Shown here piece by piece: positions 16,980 to 26,400 of a DNA stretch of 64,000 bases. Under the pieces are notes generated by a model, which made no database searches, was not told where the DNA came from, and saw only the letters and a program-made list of their open reading frames with translations. Each line of letters starts with the position of its first letter. Position 1 is the first letter of the stretch. Source of the stretch: ZC4RG29 sp964521255 (GTDB taxonomy: Bacteria > Bacteroidota > Bacteroidia > Cytophagales > Cyclobacteriaceae); the NCBI GenBank assembly GCA_964521255.1, contig CAZFRM010000003.1, positions 186,001 through 250,000 of the forward strand, written 5' to 3'. The position numbers were made by a program, and so were the translations under genes.

Positions 16980-17867
16980 CTAATCCGTTATTACCTTCCT
17001 CATCCGATCAACAATGTTAGTTATCTCAACAAGGTTTTTGTCAGACAAAACCAAATCAGCACGATTGTTTCTGATTTGCTCTTCAATATTCAACGCTGAA
17101 TAAGCTGCTTCAAGTTGCCCAAGGTCGGTTATGAGCGTATTCACAAGGTCAGTCTTTTCAACCGTACTAAGCATTTTACTAACTTCAGAAATGGATTCTT
17201 TTTGATCCAACACGGTTCTGATGACAGGTGAAAGAACAAGGTTGCGGGCATCATCGGGCAGGTCTTTAGGATATGATTTAACCAGGCCGGTTGCAATTGA
17301 CAGACCTTCAATGAAGCTTCCTGCTATAACCTGTGCAGCCAGCTTGCTACGATTATCACTCTTCAGATAATTACCTGCCTGATTTATACTGGAGTTGATA
17401 AGCAAAGCCAATGAATCCTTGTTTGCAATGTTATTCTCAAAACGCTTTAGCATTTGAGCGTCAAAAGAGCCAATCACATTGAGGTTTTCGGCTAACGATT
17501 TACAGGTAGCCAGGTAATCAATGGCTTCCTGTGTTTTGTCATACGAACTCAGGTAGCCAATATCAGCAGCGTAAACACCAAGATTAAGCGCAGCCTTATC
17601 GTTGCCTACTAAATACTGGTCAGCCTTTGAACGGGGATTTAGAAGGTTTTGATTAAAATCAGCTCCTGTAGCTTGCAGTAAATAAGGTATTTCCGATGGA
17701 GGAGGAATGTTATAAACCACTTCCTCAATTTGCTGCGGCAAACTCCCTTCTGCCTCTTTAAACTCTTTTGAATTCTTGTCCTTGTCACTGGACGATGACC
17801 CGCATGATTGAAGGATCAGTACCAGACAAGCACTTAACAAAATAGAAATGGGCTGCTTTAGATTCAT
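16980..17867 (-). CDS. Lipoprotein of unknown function
   Basis: This 295-residue protein has a clear lipoprotein signal (LILQSC, Cys at about 22) followed by a Ser/Asp/Lys linker. The mature part is mostly helical, with repeated Leu/Ala patterns and no enzyme motif I recognise. Phrases such as NLGVYAADIGYLSSYDKTQEA and the C-terminal helices suggest a conserved Bacteroidota family, which I cannot name. I chose the ATG at 17867, directly before the signal sequence; an upstream ATG at 17924 would bury the signal behind 19 residues. It is followed by a terminator hairpin. Confidence 0.75.
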   Translation of the reverse strand: MNLKQPISILLSACLVLILQSCGSSSSDKDKNSKEFKEAEGSLPQQIEEVVYNIPPPSEIPYLLQATGADFNQNLLNPRSKADQYLVGNDKAALNLGVYAADIGYLSSYDKTQEAIDYLATCKSLAENLNVIGSFDAQMLKRFENNIANKDSLALLINSSINQAGNYLKSDNRSKLAAQVIAGSFIEGLSIATGLVKSYPKDLPDDARNLVLSPVIRTVLDQKESISEVSKMLSTVEKTDLVNTLITDLGQLEAAYSALNIEEQIRNNRADLVLSDKNLVEITNIVDRMRKVITD

Positions 17868-18118
17868 CGGTAATTGGTTTAATGGGTTTAGGTTATTTGA
17901 AACCTTAAACAATTCTTTCACCATTTAGTTGGATAAAAACTTGTTATTAGTTTCATGTTAGGCATAGGATTTAAAAAGTCAATTTTACTACATTTTTTAC
18001 TTGAAAGAAATGGTGCTTTTATAAATTTTAAGCTATTTTTTAGCGATTTATCAGGACTTTTGAGTAAGTTTCGAGGAACGATAAACGGCAAAGTTCTAAA
18101 CTAAACCTGTTATAGCGC

Positions 18119-18511
18119 ATGGTGGCGAAAGCTGTACTTATCGATGATAGCGACATCGATCTATTTATTCAGCGAAGATTCCTGGAGGTGTACAATTTCT
18201 CTGAACAACTGGTTCTTTACCGGTCTGCCGAAGAGGCACTTAACTGGTTAAAGATGCTTAATGGCGAAGCCCCTCCTGACGTAATCTTTCTTGACCTAAA
18301 CATGCCCGATGTTGATGGATTTTCCTTTCTTGAAAATTTTGACGCCTTGCCGGAAGGTGTAAAGGAAAAATCAAAAATCGTTGTCCTTACCAGTTCAAAC
18401 AACAAAAAAGACAAAGAGCAAGCCTTTGCTAACCGGAATGTAATTCAATTCATCACCAAACCTTTGAAGCAGTCGGATATTGAAGATCTGAAAAAACGCT
18501 TCAAGAATTGA
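18119..18511 (+). CDS. Single-domain response regulator
   Basis: This 130-residue CheY-like receiver has no output domain. Key residues are the acidic pair in LIDDSDID (positions 8-11), the phosphorylation site in IFLDLNMPDVDG (Asp near 57), the Ser/Thr of VVLTSS and the Lys of ITKPL. Such stand-alone receivers act in phosphorelays or by binding partner proteins. There is no kinase next to it in the same direction; the LytS-type kinase downstream has its own regulator. Its partner is unknown. Confidence 0.9.
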   Translation: MVAKAVLIDDSDIDLFIQRRFLEVYNFSEQLVLYRSAEEALNWLKMLNGEAPPDVIFLDLNMPDVDGFSFLENFDALPEGVKEKSKIVVLTSSNNKKDKEQAFANRNVIQFITKPLKQSDIEDLKKRFKN

Positions 18512-18603
18512 TTAGCCAATGTGGCAATTAGCCGATTGGGACATCGGCACATTGATAATTGGTACATCCAATAGGCTAATCCGCTAATCAAGTCATTCGC
18601 CAA
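18512..18603. repeat. Intergenic inverted repeat (ATTAGCC/GGCTAAT)
   Basis: Between two convergent genes lies a stretch with GATTAGCCAAT near its left end, an internal second ATTAGCCGATT, and GGCTAAT plus AATC at its right end. It is low in coding potential and may fold into a long imperfect hairpin that ends transcription from both sides. Confidence 0.5.
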
Positions 18604-19365
18604 TTAACGATCCAGCCACGTCTTAAATTCCTGTACACGTTCCCGCGCAACGATTATGTCAGTATCTGATGAAGCTTTTAACAACAGCTTTAAGCGGCTA
18701 TTGGTGTAACTAATGATATCCTGAATGGCGTCCGAACATACAAGGTATTTCCTGTTGATACGATAGAACTTTTCAGGATCAAGCATCTCTTCAAGTTGTT
18801 CCAAAGTATAGTCAAGGATAATGTTTCTGCCTTCCCGCGTTACACAAAAAGTTGTCTTGTCCTGGCTATAGAAATATTGAACGTCCGTTATCTCAATAGT
18901 TCTCAGATGCTCGCCAACTTTTACCACAAAGCGTGATTTATATTTTCGCGTGAGCATTTTTACTGCTTCGCCAATATTGGCCATTAGGGTTGATTGACTT
19001 TGGCTGCTCATCGTCAAACCCTTGAATTTCTTTACGGCAGACTCCAATTCATTTTTATCAACAGGTTTCAGAATATAATCAATGCTGTTCACCTTGAATG
19101 CTTTCAACGCGTACTCATCGTAAGCCGTGGTAAAAATTACCGGCGATTTCACTTCACATTGCTCAAAGATCAGGAAGCTTATTCCATCAGCAAGTTGTAT
19201 GTCCATGAAGATCAGATCAGGTTGAGGATTACCGGCGAACCATTCAACCGCACCTTTCACGGTATCTAATTTAGCCCACACCTTTACTTCGGGAACAATT
19301 GATTTGACCAATGTTTCTAAACGTTGAGCCGCTTGTTCTTCATCTTCAATAATTATAACATTCAT
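18604..19365 (-). CDS. LytTR-family response regulator
   Basis: This 253-residue protein has an N-terminal receiver (EDEEQAAQRLE, LIFMDIQLADGISF with the phospho-Asp, TTAYDEYALKAF, and the Lys of ILKPV) and a C-terminal LytTR DNA-binding domain (about 150-250, with FYSQDKTTFCVTREGRNIILDYTLEQLEEML and FYRINRKYLV). It regulates transcription in response to the adjacent kinase. Its start overlaps the kinase stop by 4 bp. The operon also contains a TPR protein and a TonB receptor, so the pair may respond to envelope or nutrient state; that is inference. Confidence 0.92.
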   Translation of the reverse strand: MNVIIIEDEEQAAQRLETLVKSIVPEVKVWAKLDTVKGAVEWFAGNPQPDLIFMDIQLADGISFLIFEQCEVKSPVIFTTAYDEYALKAFKVNSIDYILKPVDKNELESAVKKFKGLTMSSQSQSTLMANIGEAVKMLTRKYKSRFVVKVGEHLRTIEITDVQYFYSQDKTTFCVTREGRNIILDYTLEQLEEMLDPEKFYRINRKYLVCSDAIQDIISYTNSRLKLLLKASSDTDIIVARERVQEFKTWLDR

Positions 19366-20375
19366 TCTTTGCTGGATTGAGGTATTACCGGCAACCGTAC
19401 AATAAACTTTGTTGCACTTTCTTCTATGAGAACTTTTTTATTCACAAGAAACTCGTATCGCCTTCGAATATTTTCAAGGCCCACTCCCGGAGAATTTTCA
19501 CTCATCACCATCTTCTTTTGCAAGTTATTTTCAACAGACAAATATTGATCGTCCGAATAAACTTTTACATGCAGCGGATCTTTTTCTGAAACTACATTGT
19601 GCTTAATAGCATTTTCAATAAGCATCTGCAAAGAAAGCGGAGCTACAAGAGATCGTGTTCCATTTAAGTGCAGATCAATTTTTAACTTATCACCAAATCG
19701 TATCTGCTGTAGATATACATATGATTCCAGGAATTTCAATTCATCCTCCAACGGGACTACTTCACGATCACGCGTGTCAAGAACGTAACGATACACATCG
19801 GAAAGTTGTTTGATGAACTTTACCGCCTTGTCCTGATCTTCATACACAAGATTAGTAAGTGCATTTAAACTATTAAATAGAAAATGTGGATTTACCTGGC
19901 TCTTTAAGTTCTCATAACGTGCAGCCAAATTTTCGCGCTGAAGCCTTTCCGCATCGATAGCGGTCTGTTTCCAGCAAAAAAGAAATGACCTGCTTGTCAT
20001 GAACAATGTTATGACAGCCGTTACAATGACAGTACTATACAGCACATTTGAAATATTCCCAAACCCTGCGCCAAAAATCCATTCAGCAAACCTTACTAAT
20101 AAAAATGTAGTCCCTACGGTATAGATGATCATGCCGGCAATGCCGACGATAAATCGCTTTACAGGTGCTGTTGTCCAGGAAATTTTCTTATCGATGGAAT
20201 GACTGATGAACTCATTGCCGAACCACATAAGTAACCATAAGGAAACCGTTAAGAATGACACCCTTGCATACGCTGATAAAGATTCATGACAAGACCGGCA
20301 ACTTATAAATGGCAAAATAAGTCCGCCAATGAAGCAGATAATTATCGTTTTAATATTGTCCTTCGTGATTTTCAC
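19362..20375 (-). CDS. LytS-type sensor histidine kinase
   Basis: This 337-residue inner-membrane kinase starts with GTG. About four membrane segments (residues 10-125) with no large periplasmic domain are followed by the His_kinase domain motif NPHFLFNSLNALTNL, which carries the phospho-acceptor His. A HATPase region follows (MLIENAIKHNVV; GVGLENIRRRYEFL). This is the LytS/YehU class that pairs with LytTR regulators, encoded here immediately downstream with a 4-bp overlap. It follows the TPR gene after 23 bp. The stimulus is unknown. Confidence 0.92.
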   Translation of the reverse strand: MKITKDNIKTIIICFIGGLILPFISCRSCHESLSAYARVSFLTVSLWLLMWFGNEFISHSIDKKISWTTAPVKRFIVGIAGMIIYTVGTTFLLVRFAEWIFGAGFGNISNVLYSTVIVTAVITLFMTSRSFLFCWKQTAIDAERLQRENLAARYENLKSQVNPHFLFNSLNALTNLVYEDQDKAVKFIKQLSDVYRYVLDTRDREVVPLEDELKFLESYVYLQQIRFGDKLKIDLHLNGTRSLVAPLSLQMLIENAIKHNVVSEKDPLHVKVYSDDQYLSVENNLQKKMVMSENSPGVGLENIRRRYEFLVNKKVLIEESATKFIVRLPVIPQSSKE

Positions 20376-20398
20376 AAATGAGTTCTGGAAATAAATTA

Positions 20399-21055
20399 CT
20401 ACTTAGGCTCAGTTTTATTTTCACATTTTGCTTTCAAGCCTTCTGTCATGCCTCTTCCCCATCGTGGTGCCAGGGAATTTTCAGATGTGAAGGTATCAAA
20501 CTTTTCCAATGCATTTCTCATGGTAACACAGGCTTCATCTGTGGGAGATCCGAAAAATTGAGCCGTACCATATTGCATTTGTGCCAGCAATGCCAAAGCA
20601 CGCGGATTCTCGGGATTTAGATTAACAGCTTTCTGAAAAGATTGGAAAGCTAATCCGGAATATTGTTGCCCACGAGATTGTGGATCCACTGTCAATCTGA
20701 TCATGTACGCGAATCCTTCCATTGCAATAACTTCAGATTCATTTGGAGCAATCTCTTTTGCTTTACTGATCGCAGTCATTGCCTGATCGAGATAAGCATC
20801 TCGTTTCGCCTGGCCCTCACTCTCAACGTTGGCCATCATAATGTAACCAAAGGCGATATAATACTGCGGTTCCCATCGCTGCTTCTCAGCATATCCTATG
20901 CGTTCGAATTTGTTTATCGATTGTTGAAACTCCTCAATCGACTTAGCGTCATAAACAGATTGAATGTTGCTCTTCATAGCGCTAATGTATTTTTCGTCAT
21001 TGGTAAAAACAGTGGACACGAGAAATGTCGTTAGCAGTAAGATGATGGATTTCAT
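20399..21055 (-). CDS. Secreted TPR-repeat protein
   Basis: This 218-residue protein has a signal peptide (MKSIILLLTTFLVSTVFT) and TPR-like helical repeats: ISKAKEIAPNESEVIAMEGFA (about 95-115) and FQKAVNLNPENPRALALLAQMQ (about 138-160). It is presumably periplasmic. It sits between the TonB receptor gene (37-bp gap) and the kinase gene (23-bp gap) in one operon. A sensory adaptor between receptor and kinase is possible but not shown. No catalytic motif is visible. Confidence 0.82.
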   Translation of the reverse strand: MKSIILLLTTFLVSTVFTNDEKYISAMKSNIQSVYDAKSIEEFQQSINKFERIGYAEKQRWEPQYYIAFGYIMMANVESEGQAKRDAYLDQAMTAISKAKEIAPNESEVIAMEGFAYMIRLTVDPQSRGQQYSGLAFQSFQKAVNLNPENPRALALLAQMQYGTAQFFGSPTDEACVTMRNALEKFDTFTSENSLAPRWGRGMTEGLKAKCENKTEPK

Positions 21056-21092
21056 AGTATTATTAGTTTAAAGTTTAAAGTTCAAGATTGGC

Positions 21093-23237
21093 TTATAGGC
21101 TTGGTAACTGGTTTATTGATTTCTCTTTTGAAAGGGTCAGGAATATTGCCACAAACAAAAATCGTTTTGCTGGCTGGCGAATGGCACGGCTGTTATAAAA
21201 ACCTTCTTCATTTACCTGCTGGCTGAATTCATAGCCGAAAATATTGTCCCGACCCAACAGATTCGTTGCAGAGAAATAAATGATAAGATTTGGTCTGGGG
21301 AGATAAGCGAGATTAAAACTTAAGTCCTGATAACTTTTGGTTTTACCTCCATTGAATTTATCTTCATTCGGATCATTATAAGGTCGTCCACTGGCAAATG
21401 AATAAGTAGCCCCTGCCTGAGTTTTTAGTTTGCTGATAAAATATTTATAGACCACAGAAACATTATGAGCAGAAGCGAAAGAAGGTATAGCTTCATTGGG
21501 AAAATCGAGGTAATCTCTTTTTGTATTGAGGTATGAGTACGAAATCCAGTAGTCAAAATTTTTGATGGATTTATTATCCCGCCAAAAGAGTTCAAAACCT
21601 TTCGCATATCCTGATCCATTATTGTTTATAAATGTTTTTTGAACATCTGTATATTTTACCAGGTCTGAATATTTTTTGTAATAGATTTCAGCGCGAAAAG
21701 TACGGTTGTTTTCAATAAGCTGATAGCTGGCAATGTAGTGATCTGCCTTCTCCTCTTTAATCTCTGTATTTATTCTCAATAATTCATTTACAGGTGACTG
21801 TCGGAATTTACCATACGCCAGTGATAAACTTCCATCACCAACTTTATAAGCCAATGACAAACGAGGATCAATACTTACACTACGTAATAAACTATTGTAC
21901 TCTAGTCGTACACCACCTCGTGTTACAAACTTATTGCTGAGATATACACTTCCCTCGGCAAATGTTGATGAGATGATTTCATCAAAGACTAAGGTGTTAA
22001 AGTCATTTTCAGAAGAATTGTATTCATAACTACGATTAATAACTTCCGCACCGGTTTTGAGTTCTGTCTTATCAGATAATGATCCTTCTAACACTACTTT
22101 GCCGTGTAATCCTTTTTCAGTTTCTAAAAAATTATCAGTTTCTATTTGATTTTCATTTCTTGTTGAAGTGTACGATAGTCCTCCACGAACGGTCCATACC
22201 TCACTCAGGATATCTTTGTAAGCAAGATTGAAATACTGATAGTCATTGGTGAGATCATAAGTCGTCTTCTTCGTTGGATCATCTATGTCGTGATTGTATA
22301 ATGAATAGCTGGTATGATTAAAATTTCCAAACGCTTTCAGTATTCCGCTTTTCCCAATCTCATGACGATACAATGCACTCCCTTCGATAGCAGCAGGTGG
22401 AGTTATCCAATCTATTTCCTGGTTAATGAGATTAAAGTAAGGACGAATATTAGTGTACTGAATTTTTCCGGCGAGTGATGAACGATCCCAGGATTGCGTA
22501 TGCGCTACATCTCCTCCCACAGAGAGTAACCCAAAATCCGTCCGGGTTGATTCACCTTTATCTTTTGAGTCCAGCACTAATGTTGATGACAATGCCTGGC
22601 CATATTCCGCTGAGTAACCACCGGTACTAAAACTTGTTCCCTTGAACATAAACGGAAGAAATCTTCCGCGTGATGGTGTATTGGGCGCTGATGAATTGTA
22701 GGGATCTAACACCAGCATCCCATCAATAAAAGTTCGGGCTTCACTTCCATCACCGCCACGAACAAAAAGACGTCCGGTCTCTCCAACTTTTTGTGTTCCC
22801 GGTAAAGTATTAAGCGCTCCTGCAATGTCGGCCGTTGCACCGGCTGTGGTTGCTATATCAACGGCCCTGAAAACTGTTCTTCGTGACTCATCACTTGCTG
22901 TAAATGAACCCGCTGTGATCGTGACAGCTTCAAGTTCATTTATAGTTTCACGTAGCGTGACTTCAATTGAAATGATACCTTCATTGAGGTCAATCTCTTT
23001 TGTAAAATCTTTATACCCGATAAATTTTATTGTTAGTATAAGGTGGCCTTTTTCATCAGAGGTAAATTCAAACTTGCCTTCGCTGTTAGAAGTTGTACCA
23101 TCATATGTATCCTTCAAAAAAATATTAGCGCCCGGAATTGACATACCACTTTCATCTGAAATTTTCCCTTTGATAATAGTCTGTCCGAACAGGTTAAAAG
23201 CAAGCATATACAGGATAATTGTAATGTGTATTCTCAT
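21093..23237 (-). CDS. TonB-dependent receptor with carboxypeptidase-regulatory domain
   Basis: This 714-residue outer-membrane receptor has a signal peptide ending near LFGQ and a carboxypeptidase-regulatory-like domain (IKGKISDESGMSIPGANIFLKD). The plug (DIAGALNTLPGTQKVGETGRLFVRGGDGSEART) and a barrel follow, ending PAKRFLFVAIFLTLSK. The plug pattern and shorter barrel resemble siderophore- or cobalamin-type receptors more than SusC. It is the first gene of an operon with the TPR protein and the LytS/LytTR pair. About 240 bp upstream is free of genes and should hold its promoter and that of leuS. The substrate is unknown. Confidence 0.9.
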   Translation of the reverse strand: MRIHITIILYMLAFNLFGQTIIKGKISDESGMSIPGANIFLKDTYDGTTSNSEGKFEFTSDEKGHLILTIKFIGYKDFTKEIDLNEGIISIEVTLRETINELEAVTITAGSFTASDESRRTVFRAVDIATTAGATADIAGALNTLPGTQKVGETGRLFVRGGDGSEARTFIDGMLVLDPYNSSAPNTPSRGRFLPFMFKGTSFSTGGYSAEYGQALSSTLVLDSKDKGESTRTDFGLLSVGGDVAHTQSWDRSSLAGKIQYTNIRPYFNLINQEIDWITPPAAIEGSALYRHEIGKSGILKAFGNFNHTSYSLYNHDIDDPTKKTTYDLTNDYQYFNLAYKDILSEVWTVRGGLSYTSTRNENQIETDNFLETEKGLHGKVVLEGSLSDKTELKTGAEVINRSYEYNSSENDFNTLVFDEIISSTFAEGSVYLSNKFVTRGGVRLEYNSLLRSVSIDPRLSLAYKVGDGSLSLAYGKFRQSPVNELLRINTEIKEEKADHYIASYQLIENNRTFRAEIYYKKYSDLVKYTDVQKTFINNNGSGYAKGFELFWRDNKSIKNFDYWISYSYLNTKRDYLDFPNEAIPSFASAHNVSVVYKYFISKLKTQAGATYSFASGRPYNDPNEDKFNGGKTKSYQDLSFNLAYLPRPNLIIYFSATNLLGRDNIFGYEFSQQVNEEGFYNSRAIRQPAKRFLFVAIFLTLSKEKSINQLPSL

Positions 23238-23419
23238 ATCGATAGTGTTATTTCGAATGAATTACACGGCTAAGATTCGCAAGCGGCTGAGCGTTTGGAA
23301 ACAGGAGTTACCGAACTGTCGGGCGAGCCAGATGAGCTGTTGACAGCCCCGGATAAGCGTTTTCAGTATTTATTCGAGATAACATGAATATTTCAATGTT
23401 ATGAATGCTAAACACTTCG

Positions 23420-23448
23420 TTGCGATTTCAGGGATTGGATTATTTTTG
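23420..23448 (+). promoter_or_regulatory. leuS promoter (TTG - 18 bp - TATTTTTG)
   Basis: An exact TAnnTTTG -7 box (23441-23448) lies 18 bp after a TTG (23420-23422), the Bacteroidota promoter layout. It places transcription start near 23455, about 20 bp before the ATG at 23477. It argues against the in-frame upstream start at 23405, which would lie before the promoter. Confidence 0.65.
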
Positions 23449-23476
23449 CACTTCGATTTATAGAAATAACCGAATA

Positions 23477-26400
23477 ATGGCCGAATACAGTAAAGAAGAG
23501 ATCAAACGCATTGAAGAAAAATGGCGTGCAAAGTGGGAAGATGATAAGGTTTATGAAGTTCATAATAACTCATCCAAACCTAAATACTATGTTTTAGATA
23601 TGTTCCCTTACCCTTCCGGGGCAGGTTTACATGTGGGACATCCTTTGGGCTACATTGCTTCAGACATCGTTTCAAGATACAAGAGGCTGAAAGGATTTAA
23701 TGTTCTTCACCCCATGGGGTTTGATGCTTTTGGATTGCCTGCGGAGCAGTATGCTATTCAGACGGGTCAACATCCCGCAATAACAACTGCTAAGAACATT
23801 GAGACTTACAAAAGACAACTAAAACAGATCGGTTTATCATTCGATTGGAGTCGCGAAGTACAAACTTCTGATCCAAAGTTTTACCAGTGGACTCAGTGGA
23901 TATTCATGCAGCTTTTCAATGCATGGTATAATAACAAGAAAGGGAAAGCTGAGCCCATAATGACATTGATCTACGAGTTAAGGGAGAATGGAAATGCTGA
24001 CGTTGATGCGGTGTGCAATGATGAAACGCCGTCGGTGACAGCCGAAGAGTGGAATGCATTTGATGAAGTTGATCGCGAAAGGTTTTTGCAAAACTATCGA
24101 ATTGCGTATCAATCCGAAACGATGGTAAACTGGTGTGCTGCACTTGGGACTGTTTTATCTAACGATGAAGTAAAAGATGGGGTAAGTGAACGTGGTGGCT
24201 ATCCGGTAGAGCGAATCAAAATGCTTCAATGGAGTATGCGTATATCTGCATATGCAGAGCGGTTGCTAAATGGATTAGATACCATCGACTGGCCGGAGCC
24301 GTTGAAAGAAATGCAGCGCAATTGGATTGGAAAGAGTGTAGGGTGTGAATTGGAGTTTGAGCTAGAGTTGAGTGGAGGCCTCACCTCCCGACTAAGTCGG
24401 GACAGGCTAAATCCCTCTCCAAAGGATAGGGATTTGAAAGATTCTCCTTCGTCCAAAGATTCGCATTCAATAAAAGTTTTCACTACACGAATAGATACAA
24501 TATATGGTGTGACGTTTATGGTGCTGGCGCCGGAGCATGAGTTGGTTGAAAAGATTACTACTGACGCTCAAAGAGAAGAAGTGATGAAGTATGTTGAGGT
24601 ATCGAAGAACCGCTCGGAGAGGGAACGAATGAGTGAAGTGAAAAGAATTTCAGGGGTATTCACGGGAGCATACTGTATTAATCCGTTTAATAATGAGAAA
24701 GTGCCGGTGTGGATTGCAGATTATGTGTTAGCCGGTTACGGAACAGGAGCAGTGATGGCCGTTCCCTCAAGTGATACACGTGATTATGCATTTGCCAAGC
24801 ATTTCAACTTACCGATCATTCCGATATTAGAAGGTCCACACAGTGACATTGCGAAAGAAAACTTCGATCCAAAATCAGGGACAATGATCAACTCTGATTT
24901 TCTGAACGGACTTCCATGGAATGAAGCCATTGAAAAAGCATTACAAAAAGTAGAACAACTTGGAATCGGAAAGCGAAGAGTGAATTTCCGCATGCGTGAT
25001 GCAATCTTCGGGCGCCAGCGTTATTGGGGAGAACCATTTCCTGTTTACTACAAAGATGGCATTCCGCATTTGGTGGATGAAGAAGATCTCCCGATCACAC
25101 TCCCGGAGATTGATGAGTATAAACCTACAGAGACAGGAGAGCCGCCATTGGCGAGAGCGAAGGAGTGGAGATATGGTGCAGGCCTCACCCTAAATCCCTC
25201 TCCCCCGAAATTATCGGGACAGGCAAAGGAGAGGGACTTGAAAGAGTCGTCTTCGAAGGAAGATCATCTAAAACCTCAAGGGAAAGGCTACGAAACAACG
25301 GAGAAAAGTTATTGGAACATATTAAAGCAGTTTTCAAAAGAACATCGATTCAATCCTACTTCGGCTGAAGCGGTATTATGGGAGGAAGTGAGAAATAATA
25401 AGCTCGGCCATAAAATTAGAAGGCAACATGCTATCGGCGTTTTTATTGCCGACTTTGTTTGCCTATCAAAAAAATTAGTAATCGAAATTGATGGAGCGTA
25501 TCACGAAAAAAATAAAGAATACGATCAGGCAAGAACTCATTTTCTACATACATCAGGCTTCCGCCTGATTCGTTTTACGAATCAGGAAGTTCTTAACGAT
25601 CTTTCCTCCGTCATAGCTAAAATCTCCAATGCATTGAACGAATCTCCTTCGAAGGGCACCCCCTCTCCTTTGGAGAGGGGGCCGGGGGGTGAGGCCTACC
25701 CCTTCGAACTCACCACCATGCCTGGCTGGGCAGGCTCAAGCTGGTACTGGTACCGTTATATGGATCCGCTGAATGAAGATGAGTTCTGCAGCAAAGAAGC
25801 CGAATCCTATTGGAAAGATGTTGATCTGTACATTGGCGGATCAGAACACGCAACCGGCCATTTGCTGTATTCACGTTTCTGGAATAAAGCGCTGAAAGAT
25901 CTTGGTTATGTTGAAGCGGAAGAGCCATTTAAGAAGTTGATTAACCAGGGGCATATTCAGGGTGTATCTAAGTTTGCCTACCGACTTAAGATCGCTCCTT
26001 CTGTAGACCAAACAGTATTTATAAGTTATGATGTAGTTCAACAACTCCTTGAAGAGAAAGAAAAAAACTTTGAAAAGTTAGCGCAAATTCTCGCTAGTAA
26101 TGAAGTAAAAATATCCGCAAATGAAATTGAAATAGTCTCTTACATTCCAATTCATGTCGATGTCCGCATGGTAAACAACGAAATTCTTGATATTGAAGAA
26201 TTTAAGAAATGGCGGTCAGAATTAAAGAATGCAACCATGATTCTAAATAACAAGAAAGAATTTATTTGTCATTCCGAAGTCGAAAAAATGTCTAAGTCCA
26301 AACATAACGTCGTCAACCCCGACGACATCATAGAAAATTACGGCGCTGACACGCTTCGTATGTATGAAATGTTTCTGGGACCGTTGGAGCAATCAAAACC

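Noticed and set aside
23405..23476. Earlier start for leuS (24 extra residues)
   Set aside because: The segment contains the promoter (TTG-18-TATTTTTG), and the added residues resemble no LeuRS.
25178..25697. Intein or group I/II intron in leuS
   Set aside because: The insert lacks the intein splice motifs (Cys/Ser at the first residue, His-Asn at the end) and any intron structure or reverse transcriptase; it ends in plain inverted repeats.
25960..26280. A third insertion in leuS between the HATGHLLYSRFW block and KMSKS
   Set aside because: This segment fits the longer leucine-specific region known from Bacteroidota LeuRS and contains no repeat blocks.
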